Shown: positions 54,457 to 64,000 of the stretch, piece by piece
How the letters are laid out: each line of letters begins with the position of its first letter
Numbering within the stretch: the first letter of the stretch is position 1
Source: Plenodomus lindquistii
Taxonomy: Eukaryota; Ascomycota; Dothideomycetes; Pleosporales; Leptosphaeriaceae
Assembly (NCBI GenBank): GCA_025504975.1
Contig: JANUWI010000001.1
Coordinates: 1,426,001 to 1,490,000, forward strand
DNA length: 64,000 nt
Direction: 5' to 3'
Program-made: the position numbers and the translations under genes
The notes under the pieces: model-generated
Database searches by the model: none
Seen by the model: only the letters and a program-made list of their open reading frames with translations
Told to the model about the DNA's origin: nothing

Positions 54457-54797
54457 GTTGTGTATTGTCTCGTTTGTGAACCTCGGGCACCTGACTTTGA
54501 ATGTGTATGTGTGGAGTGTTTGGAAGTCTGACAGAGTTGAGTCAAGTTTACGAAACGGGCAGTTGGGCGTTGATAGCCGTTGATAGTGGATGCGGCGGCG
54601 ATTTCGGCGGCGGGAAGACTAGGCTAGGAGGAGTTTGGTGCATGTGGATTGTCAGCTCGGGAAAGTTGCGTTTTGTCAGCGTTTGAGACGCGTTTCGTTA
54701 TCACAACTCTGAGAGATTTCAAAACTTTTGCATTCGAATCGAGTTTGTAACTACTTGACTTGGCGGGTTGGATCGTGCAGCGTAACACTGCGTTGGC
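54457..54797. promoter_or_regulatory. Divergent promoter region, amidotransferase / MFS transporter
   Basis: 341 bp between starts facing away from each other. No additional feature recognised. Confidence 0.5.
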
Positions 54798-57045
54798 ATG
54801 CCCTCAATCACACGCGAGGACATCCGTTCATCGCGTGCTTCCGAACAAACTCCGCTCCTGCAGTCAGCGTCAGAACAACGCGACAATGGCACGATTGTTA
54901 CAACAGAAGGCACGGCTGCAGAGGTAGCGGCACATCGAGAGGATGGTTTGCCCAGATATCCAATTAATGGGAAGAGCAATGGCCACTCAGACGAGCGACC
55001 AGCTGCACCCGATAGCGACATCACGAAAACGATAGACCCCAAAGAGCTGGTCAGATTCAAGAAGAATGGGAAACTCGAGGGTGTCAGCGATTGGCAGTTC
55101 AGGTGTGTCTTTGGGGGTATTGTGGTTGGGTATCTCGTAAGTTGGATCCAGCCCCATCGTCGTGTCTACTCCAAGTTGATACAGATATTAGATTACTATG
55201 TTCGATTCCACACTTATGGCATCAAGTCACCCAGTCATCACATCTTACTTCCATGCCTCCAACTCGGCATCATGGCTCTCAACCGCCTTTCTACTGACAT
55301 CTACATCACTGCAACCGCTCATGGGTCGGCTGTCCGACACTTTCGGTCGCAAGCCTCTCTATGTCGCTGGGCTTGTTTTCCTGACAGCCACAACTGCGTG
55401 GTGTGCTCTCGCACAGAGCATAGGAAGCTTCATCGCTGCACGAGCATTTTGCGGTATCGGCGCAGCAGGTATGCTATCAATGGGCAACGTCATGACCAAT
55501 GACCTTGTAAGCATCGAAATACGAGGTACATACCAAGCATACATCAACCTCTTCTATGGCGGTGGGTCAGCCTGCGGAGCAGCTTTTGGAGGCTTCTTGT
55601 GCGACAAATTAGGATGGCGAATGACCTTCGCCGTACAAATTCCCATCCTCCTACTCCTCCTTATCAACGCCATCTTCACCACGCCATCCTTCCTTGGCCC
55701 CAACCTCGCCAAGCGCTCAGGCCTAGGGATCAAAGACGCAATGAAAGGCTTCGACATCGCCGGCTCAATCCTACTCATGGGCTCTGTTGCCTCCCTCATT
55801 CTCGGTCTCAATCTAGGCGGGAACATATACCCCTGGCTCCACCCCATTGTCCTCGCCTCCCTAGCAGTTGCACTCATCACAGGGGCAATTCTCATCCACA
55901 TCGAGTCCCGCGCCACTCGCCCCGTCATGCCGCTCCCCATGCTCTTCAGCCAACCGCGCGGCAACCTCGTCTTCAACAACTTCTTCGCGCAAATCGGAAT
56001 GAACACCATTCTCTTCAACGCACCGCTGTACTTTCAAGCCGTGAAACTCGAGTCCGCTTCGATCTCTGGCTTTCGCCTCGCGGGACCCAGTCTCGCGCTC
56101 ACAATCTGCGGTGTATCAGCTGGCTTCATCATGACGGCGACGGGACGCATGAAGTGGCTTATTGTCGTCGGTTCGCTGTCCATGTTGCTCGGAGCAACGT
56201 GTCTGTCATTCATGTGGGACGGCATACCTACTTGGCTTGCGACCATCTTCCTCGTCCCGTCGAGTATAGGACAGGGACTGAGTTTCCCGGCGACTAGCCT
56301 TGCGGTGCTGGCGACGAGTTCGCAGGAAGATCAGGCGGTCATGGCGAGCACGTTGATCTTGTGGCGCAGTTTGGGCATCGTGATGGGGGTCTCGCTTAGT
56401 AGTCTTATCCTGCAGAATGCTTTAACGGTGTATTTGGAAAGGTTTGTCACTGGGCATGGGAAAGATAAGGTAGGTCCTTCACAGCCTTGTGCTTTCATCA
56501 CACTTCTCAGCAGATGCCGGTCAATGTGTAGACGGTAAGGCACATGGAATTACGGGGCCTAAAGAATGTGCTGATTGAGTTGCTCCGCCTCCTCTCACGC
56601 ATTCGTCCCTCACGTCTGCCCTGTACCGCCGCGTCATTTACTCACAGCGCATCATCACATCGCTATCTTCTGGACAGGCAGACACAAGGCTGACCAGCCA
56701 TCACAGATCATCCAGCGCGTACGCAAATCGGTCCGAAGTATCATCGACCTGGACCCCAAACACCGAAGTCAAGGTGAGATAGGAACCCAATTCCCCAATC
56801 CCCAGCTCCCCATCCTTATATCGTTACCCCAAATGGTGCAAACTCCACACAGTAAACAGCCTCAGAGAACTAACAAACACCCAGTAATCGACGCATATAG
56901 TCAAAGTCTACGACTTGTTTTTATCTCCGCAATTGTCGTGTTTGTTGTTGTTAATGCACTGGTGTTTGCGATTAATCTACCGCATTTGAAGAAGAAGGAG
57001 GCAGAATCTTCCACTGAGGGAGGGCATAGCGGAGATGAGTCGTGA
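54798..57045 (+). CDS. MFS transporter, vacuolar amino-acid/drug type (Fnx1/Vba-like)
   Basis: Four exons: 54798..55136, 55192..56469, 56707..56773, 56885..57045; 614 residues. The polar 95-residue N-terminus precedes about 14 membrane segments; diagnostic blocks are MFDSTLMASSHPVITSYF and GRLSDTFGRKPLY. The C-terminal exons encode VRKSVRSIIDLDPKH and VIDAYSQSLRLVF before the final helix. This pattern fits fungal vacuolar basic-amino-acid/multidrug exporters. The third intron (237 nt, gtaggt..cag) is long for this genome; a reading that stays in exon 2 gives an early stop at 56538. Substrate unknown. The coding strand shifts from C-rich to G-rich near 56,100. Confidence 0.85.
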
Positions 57046-58691
57046 GTTCGATAGGGTTTGATTGGTATAGTGTAGGCTGTGGCACCGGAACGCAGCTAAC
57101 CGTGGTTTGGGATAGAGGGTTAGTTGTAATCCGAATGCGGTGATATATATTTACACAGGATATACGCTGGAGTTTCACACATGAGACATGAGATGAAATA
57201 AGGGAGGGAGGTTATGGTAGATATTGTACATAACAAGCTATTCTATTGGTATATCATACTGGGAAATCAACAACCGGAAAGGACTCACGCTCCAATCGAG
57301 AAATCTGCTTTGTTAGAGACTGCTGCACTACATAGCGCCAGACTCTACGACTTTTCGTGTCTTAGGCCTTAGGTTTGCAAACAGTGCTCAGATTCGCCCA
57401 TCGAAAGGCTCCACGAGCTTGGTATTCGAAATCGCTTTAACAAAGTCCTCGTTCGCAGTAGCATGACATAAGGGCTTGAGATCCATCTCCATAACCATCA
57501 CTTCTGCAGAAAAAAACGATCGCTACAGTGACGTTATATACAGTCAAGGTCGCAACGAGGTAAGGAGTAAGCTCCGCACTATCTACAAGTCACGAATCAG
57601 CTGTTCTAATCCATCGCCATATAAGTTCCAGCAAGCTATAGTAAGCCAAGGCCCAGGTAAGTAAAATGAATGAGTAATCCTGGAGCCCAGCACAGCGCAC
57701 GTTGCAAGTCCATCCAATTGGCACAATGTGAGTGGACCAAAACGCAACTCCGGTCCTTTGCATTCGCCCCACCTAATACGCCAAGTCCGTCGAAAAGGTG
57801 GTTCTTCCCATGCTTTTCCAAGACGGTAGATTGGAATAAAGCCCCGCAAGAGTTATAACATCGGGGCGGTTTTTATGTGCCCACTGTGTCAATACACAGC
57901 CTCAAAGCCAAAACTCCCTCAAACTAGTTCCTTGCAACCCGACAACCTGCTTTTTGAAATCGTGGGAACGATGTTCGAGGCAGTGGCGACCGCTTGTAAC
58001 CGTTTTCAAGACATCGTGGATGGTTGCAGGTGGGAAGGGAACACTGTTGGGTTCGTTGGGGGGCGAGGGAGGAGGCTGTGTGCATGGTGGAGTTCCGGTA
58101 GCACGTTCCCACTATGACCCCCCTGTTGGTGGCTGCTTCGGGTTCGTGTCCGCAATTAGCGTTGTGTGTGGATACTCGGTCTTGATATTCAATGACGATG
58201 AATTTTGAGTAATATGGGGAAATTCATTGTCTTGGGGTATCTGGTGTGTGCTCTCCGGGCTAAATGTGGAAGGCGGTGACGTCATGGTGTTATTTGAGGA
58301 GCGCAATGGCGCTCTGGCCTTTGAGCATGAGAATGAGATTCGGTATGCTATAGTCCGAGCAAATTTGAATGAAGGGCCCTGCTCGAGTACACCTATCCGA
58401 TGGATAGTCTAGACTTGCGGAACGGCAACTTGAGACCACATGTTCAAAGCGCATGATGACTCTACCACGTAACACCGGGCAGTGCAATAGCAGTAGCATA
58501 GCCAAACGGGATTAGGGGCTTATCAAGCACAGCACACAATTGGATCAGCATATTTGAGCTCGTGGACGTGTCTGTTTTGCCTCAGCCATCATGACGAATG
58601 ATGACTTCGCTGACGGCCTTGACTCGATCTCTCGTGGTTCTATTGTCACATAAGAAATTCATGGCTGTGAGCGGCCTGTAGGACTCGAAGG

Positions 58692-58730
<39 letters not shown>

Positions 58731-61700
58731 ATGCGGCTTCTCGGGAGCAGTGCCCGAATTGTGTAACAGGCAGGTTAGATGATAGGTGTCGAGGATTGGC
58801 TTGAGGTGCGGAAAGTGCGTGTGGAGAATTGCGTAACCTAGTCGTGATGAGTCAGACTTAGTGTTAGTTTTGACTACCTAGTTGTGAAGGTGCAGTTGTT
58901 ACGCAGGCAGACATCGCCAGATCTTTGCGTTGATCGAATAAAAGCTTTGCCACTCACCATAGTACACGACGCGCATGTTGTGGTGGAACGTCCGTTCTAG
59001 CAGTCTAGCTTTAGCAAAGTCGTAAGTCTTCCTTGTAATGTCGTGTCTGGTTTTTCTATCTTGGGCTGTCAGTCTAACGTGCTTATTTCAATCCACACTG
59101 GCGAGGCATTTCGTGAAGATTTGAGGGACAACCGTCCATCCAATTCCCTATAATCCAGTAGTCCCCTTGTCCACAGATATAATGTCTCGTGTGATCATAG
59201 CAAGAGGTCTGCGAGAGATGATGGCATACAGTTTGCTTTGCGGAGAAAAGGCTAATCCGATTAGCTGTGCCCAAAGTCCTCATGAGCGGTCGTTCGCCTC
59301 ATCAGGTCTAGCCTGAGCCCTACGCTAGGACGGGGTTTTGAAGGAAGATGCAATCGTGGATTGGGGGCCAATATGCAGGTACAAGTAGTTCGCAGCGGTT
59401 GCAAGAATAGTGGTTGGGGGCCAAAAGATCCAGGAAACGATAATCACCCAAATTGATGTATTTTCAGTGATTGGGGTAAAGCAGCCAACGAACACCAATG
59501 GTCAATTAGCATACAACCATGCAAAAGATTTTTTTTATTGGTAATCTAAGCATAGTACCATTTTGCGCGGGTCGCCTCAAAGGGACCTGAGGCGCAGATG
59601 TCGAAGTCTCAAGGACTCTCAACGCCGAGCAGCAAGTATTCGATTCAACATAGATGTGAGCCAATATGAAGCAGTTTGCAAGACATGTACAACACTATTC
59701 AACTTAATCCTGTATTCTTTCAAGGGCGTGAACTGGAGTGTACAATTTCTGGTCCTGGAGGTCAGATGCTCCTCGTAGCCCAATTTGGTAAAGCGCTAAC
59801 CGAGCTGTCGCTGCATGATTGGTTGAAATTACCCTATGCAGCGCTTTGGAACCGCTGAGCTGCTTGACAGAAGCTTACATGTGTCAGCAATGTGTAAGAG
59901 GCAAGTGCGTCTTGGTACACCGGTGTATACATCGTTTGAATTAACAAAGGCGGGAAATTGTGGCAATTGCACACAGTTTTTGTGAAAAGCGGGGCTGCCG
60001 GCCGAGAACGACAGTCAATCGTCATACCACTGTCGACTACGACACGATTGAGGCCAGACTCAATGGCGTTGTCTAGCGTGAGCTATGCTCGCAGCAGGAC
60101 TCGAGATTCGATAGTCGTGAGCGATGTGCGGTGGTGGCATCACGTCTCGCAAGCGCTGTGTTGTGTCAATGTAAGCTCGCCAAGGTTGCCGGCCAGGTCA
60201 TTCGAGGGTCTTGTGTTGTGGCAAGCCTTGGAGCAGAAGGTCAGTCGAAGCTTGAGAAGGTTAGGTTGGTTAGCCGCTTCGACTATGAAAGGGCCGCATT
60301 TTGAGCCGAAGTGGCGGTGCGCCTGATGCTTGTGCTCGATGACAAGATGGTTACTCTACTATTCACCACTGCCGCCTGCGTAGTACCTATCGATATGAGC
60401 TAGAGCCTTCGAAGACCTTAATACTAGCGGCGCGTATGTAACGATGACACACGCACAGGCAACAGCAGAAAACAGCGAAGCTGCGGGAGATGCGCTCAAC
60501 CTTTGTTAGCGGCCAAGCTTTCGCGCCCTTGGCAACATCGGACATCGGTATCTTCTTGTCGACACGAGTTGATGATGGCCAGGTACGCCGCTCCATTTGC
60601 TGATCGCTTGCCATGGGCTGAATCTGTTGACCTCGTTACCGAGATATAGATGCTTTCGCGATCAAGACACATCATTGCGCAAGGCTGCGCACGCGGTGTC
60701 CCTTGAGCGATTTTTTTGTTTTCAAGGGATAGGGGCGACCAGTGGGAATGGCGAATGTGTTGTTGCAATGCTTGTCCCAGTGAACAAGTCTGGGCAGCAT
60801 GATCAGGGGAAGGGAAACTCAGTAAGGCCGTGAGCAGTCGCCTCGCCTCGCCAGATGTCATATCCGACATGACGCTCTGACGTGGTATGCAGCGGGCGTA
60901 TCTTGGCCTCATTTACGCGGAGTCGCAGCCTCGAATCCTGATCCTGTACGACAAGGTGTCACCGCCGTTGCTATGAGACCACATGGCTCCATCCACGCGT
61001 GTGTCCAGCTGGACATGATATGTATGCAGCCCACAACAGACTTTACTTGGCGAAGAAGAAGATGATGGCCAGCTGTGGTGAAACGGGAGTGCTCGATAGT
61101 GCCTGCTAGGGCCAATGCGGGCTAGCAATGTCCCTGGACCAGCGTTGTCGCCAAGCGGGGCGGTGCAAGCACAAGGCTTGGACGGCTGCATACAACAAGG
61201 TCGATCCTCAGGCACGCATGGGAGGCGCTCAGTCCGCCTCTTGCTCCTCTCTCGATCGCGACCTGCAAGTTGAACAAACCACTCACGCCTGTTCGACGCG
61301 TCTCCAGACTGCAGCTGTCCTGACACCTGATGCTCGCCCCCAGGTGCCTTCCATAGCCTCAGCCCTTTCCGAAACGAGCATCATAGCCACATACAGTAGA
61401 GCCACATTGCTGTCCAGCTTCGTTGCACCCACCACTGCGTTTGGCCTCGTCCCACAGTCCAACGCCCCAGGTAAGCACATTGCACATTCCAAACCCCATG
61501 GCACGCGTTGTCCCCGAGAGCAGACGCGCATCGCAGTTGCAGCTGCGCCACAGCTTTGTTGGCTGCAGCTGGTGAAGCCGACGGGCTAACGCATTGTTTG
61601 TGCCAGTCTTTGGTGGTCGCTTCCTCGGTTTGTGCTATTGCGTACCACCCAAGGCGACTCGCACAGCCGCATCGACACCTCGCCTTGATCCTCCTCCTCC

Positions 61701-61848
61701 TCCCTATAAGCCGCCTGCCACATTCGCATGCAGCCTTGCTCGTAATCACCTCACCGGAAAGCGTCACGGCTGACATTCCTAATACGCTTGCCTTCATCCC
61801 TTGCCGCTCTCTACACAGCCGCCTCCTAGGCGCTAGGCCGTCACAAAC
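57046..61848. other. 4.8 kb gene-poor stretch upstream of the calcium ATPase
   Basis: The longest stretch without a supported gene in the window. Open frames are all shorter than about 155 codons, in mixed frames, and lack recognisable domains or consistent splice sites. It contains a (TG)17 tract at 58695-58728, a short hairpin (gccccg...cggggc followed by T5) at 57841-57873, and an imperfect direct repeat around tgggggccaa at about 59365 and 59415. From about 61,600 it becomes C/T-rich and acts as the likely promoter and leader of the ATPase gene. Noncoding RNA genes cannot be excluded. Confidence 0.55.
58695..58728 (+). repeat. (TG)17 microsatellite
   Basis: Seventeen uninterrupted TG units in the gene-poor stretch. 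Such tracts are length-variable and can form Z-DNA. Confidence 0.97.
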
Positions 61849-64000
61849 ATGGCCGACAATAGAGAACCAGGTCCTTCGCGGCCGAGAGCACCGACCATCA
61901 CCATCGATACCTCTGCTACCAACGACACAACCGTGGGGCAGCCTGTACCACTAGGAGCCATGTCAGATAGCAGCAGACGATCAACACATTCTAATGGCGA
62001 CGTCTCGCCCACGCACTTGGGCAGTCAGTCGCAGGAGCTGCGCAATGCGAATTCTTTCGACTCGAATGCGAGCCGACCAACGAGTCCCCACAACGTCAGT
62101 TCGCCCGTGACGGCGTGGAACAACAACGCGGGCCTGCTGAGTGTCCCAGTTGCGCACTCGCGGGGCAACTCGATTGATTCTGCGACCGAGCATGCTGAGT
62201 CCAATTCGAGTGGTACCTATGTGACTTCTTCACCAGGGGATGCTCTCAAGGGCGATCTTGCGCCGTCTGAGATTCCAAGTGCTGAAGAATCGTTAAAGCC
62301 AGACCCAGGCACCGTAAGTCTTATTCGGTTCTATAAGCATCCGCACCTGACTGACTTGTCCCCTAGGAAGCTGAATTTCAGGTTGAGAACAATAAATTCG
62401 CCTTCTCTCCTGGCCAACTGGGCAAGCTTTACAACCCAAAGAGTCTAGGTGCTTTCCACGCACTTGGAGGACTTGATGGTATAGAAAAAGGTCTCAGGTC
62501 TGACCGGAAAGCTGGTCTTAGTATCGACGAGCAGCACTTGGATGGGGCTGTCACGTTTGAGGAAGCGACTACTCCTAGTGTTTCGCAATCTGCTCAGAAG
62601 TCTGGTATGAACGGTGCTGGGCCCTCCGACAGTGACCCCAAACATGGCGGAGAGAACGCATTCGCAGACCGAAAGCGCGTCTTCAGTGACAACCGATTAC
62701 CTGTTCGAAAGCCGAAGAATATCTTCCAGCTCGCATGGATGGCCTACAACGACAAAGTCCTACTCTTGCTGACAGCAGCCGCCATTATTTCGCTAGCGCT
62801 AGGTCTATACCAAACTTTTGGTGTCGATCACGAACCTGGCGAGCCTAAGGTCGAATGGATTGAGGGTGTGGCCATCATTGTGGCTATCGCTATCGTCGTA
62901 GTTGTCGGCGCCGCAAACGATTGGCAAAAGGAAAGGCAATTCGTCAAACTCAACCGGAAGAAGGAGGACCGAACTATCAAAGTCATTCGCTCTGGCGCAA
63001 CCCGCGAAATCTCGGTATACGATGTATTCGTCGGAGATGTTGTTAATCTGGAGCCCGGTGACATGATTCCCGTTGACGGTATCCTCATTACCGGCCATGG
63101 CATCAAGTGCGACGAATCCTCGGCGACTGGCGAATCTGATCTTTTGAAGAAGATGTCTGGAGACGAGGCTTTCAAGGCCATTGAAAGACATGACAACTTG
63201 AAGAAGGTGGATCCTTTCATCCTCTCTGGTGCTAAGGTTTCTGAGGGTGTCGGGACTTTCATGGTGACTGCTACAGGTGTTCATTCCAGCTACGGAAAGA
63301 CTATGATGTCTCTGCGTGAAGACAGCGAAGTCACTCCGCTACAGAACAAGCTGAACGTGCTCGCTACCTACATTGCCAAGTTGGGAGGAGCAGCAGCACT
63401 GCTTCTGTTCGTGGTGCTGTTCATCGAGTTTCTGGTTCGTCTCAAGGGAAGTGGCGACTCGCCGGCTGAGAAGGGTCAAAACTTCTTGGATATTCTTATT
63501 GTCGCCATTACTGTCATTGTTGTCGCCGTGCCTGAAGGTCTGCCTCTCGCCGTCACCCTCGCCCTCGCCTTTGCTACAACGCGCATGCTGAAAGACAACA
63601 ACCTGGTTCGCCTTCTGCGCTCTTGCGAAACAATGGGGAATGCCACCACCATTTGCTCCGACAAGACTGGCACCTTGACTCAAAACAAGATGACCGTCGT
63701 TGCCGGATCTCTTGGAACAGCCCTTCGCTTCGGGGATCACAAGTTGAAAGCATCGGGCGCTGCTGATGTCAATGATGGCGCAAAAGGCAAGGATGTTGTG
63801 GTTGAATCGCCGGTTGAGAACCCCAACGACGTTTCGGCTACTGAGTTCGTTTCAACCTTGAATGCAGATGTCAAGGATTTGCTCGAGCAATCCATCATTC
63901 AGAACACCACGGCCTTCGAAGGCGAGGCGGGAGGTCCGGATCCGTTCATTGGATCGAAGACCGAGACCGCTCTCCTTGGATTTGCTCGCGACTACCTAGG
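61849..64000 (+). CDS. PMC1: Plasma-membrane/vacuolar-type calcium ATPase (P2B), 3' end outside
   Basis: Exons 61849..62313 and 62367..>64000; 699 residues visible, cut by the window end. P-type ATPase: an N-terminal Ser/Thr-rich disordered region of about 155 residues encoded by exon 1, then FSPGQLGKLYNPKSLGAFHALGG in fragments (autoinhibitory/entry region), first membrane pair (LLLLTAAAIISLALGLY; GVAIIVAIAIVVVVGAAND), actuator loop with DESSATGESD, VAVPEGLPLAVTLALAF, and the phosphorylation site DKTGTLT with Asp587. These match fungal Pmc1-type pumps that move calcium into the vacuole under calcineurin control. The nucleotide-binding domain has begun (IGSKTETALLGFARDYLG) when the window ends. 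Confidence 0.96.

Noticed and set aside
57841..57873. Hairpin followed by T5 resembling a bacterial terminator
   Set aside because: Rho-independent termination does not apply to this eukaryotic DNA; no tRNA or other Pol III gene boxes found beside it.
58130..58160. Sequence resembling a tRNA B box (ggttcgtgtcc)
   Set aside because: Lacks the invariant A and a matching A box or cloverleaf at the right distance.

Overview
The window is nuclear DNA of a filamentous ascomycete (Pezizomycotina; most probably a dothideomycete such as Pleosporales, inferred only from gene repertoire and intron style). The evidence is short spliceosomal introns (mostly 46-65 nt) with GT..AG ends and ctaac/ctgac branch sites, compact genes on both strands, and fungal-only families: a DASH subunit, SAT4-type rhodopsin-fold membrane protein, bZIP factor with a DUF3425-like tail, TRI12-type MFS pump. 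No operons, CRISPR, rRNA or convincing tRNA genes were seen. I assembled gene models by hand; exon coordinates are in each entry and every model given as intact closes in frame.

Left part (1-10.6 kb): the 3' part of a TPR protein, a rhodopsin-fold membrane protein, a KES1/OSH4-like sterol-binding protein, a secreted L-asparaginase, a cyanamide-hydratase-like HD hydrolase and the OPI10/Hikeshi homologue. Middle-left (10.9-24.1 kb): an accessory island between two housekeeping genes (OPI10 and PP2A). It holds a TRI12-type MFS pump, a lipocalin-like protein, a short-chain dehydrogenase, a membrane-anchored paraoxonase-like esterase/lactonase, a Baeyer-Villiger-type FAD monooxygenase, a bZIP regulator and an EthD-fold protein. 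No polyketide or peptide synthase is present. Together they would suit an alcohol -> ketone -> ester/lactone -> hydroxyacid route with its own regulator and exporter.

Middle (25.4-34.7 kb): PP2A catalytic subunit, an Ulp1/SENP-type protease, a quinone-reductase-like MDR enzyme, and a large multi-membrane protein that carries an in-frame stop and a frameshift. Right-middle (34.9-47.3 kb): a tRNA-processing neighbourhood with TYW1 and TYW2 (two steps of wybutosine synthesis on tRNA-Phe) and SEN34 (tRNA-splicing endonuclease), interleaved with DAD1, RHO4, a sphingoid-base-phosphate phosphatase, a Nudix hydrolase and RPB8. Right (47.7-64 kb): an F-box protein, a YND1-type apyrase, a class I glutamine amidotransferase, a vacuolar-type MFS transporter, a 4.8 kb stretch without a recognisable gene holding a (TG)17 tract, and the 5' part of a PMC1-type calcium ATPase that runs off the right edge.

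Most notable: the Baeyer-Villiger island; the TYW1-SEN34-TYW2 grouping; a 21-residue repeat array inside TYW2; a four-tract G-quadruplex motif between two island genes; a doubly broken membrane-protein gene; and a recurring switch from C-rich to G-rich coding strand toward the 3' end of several genes.
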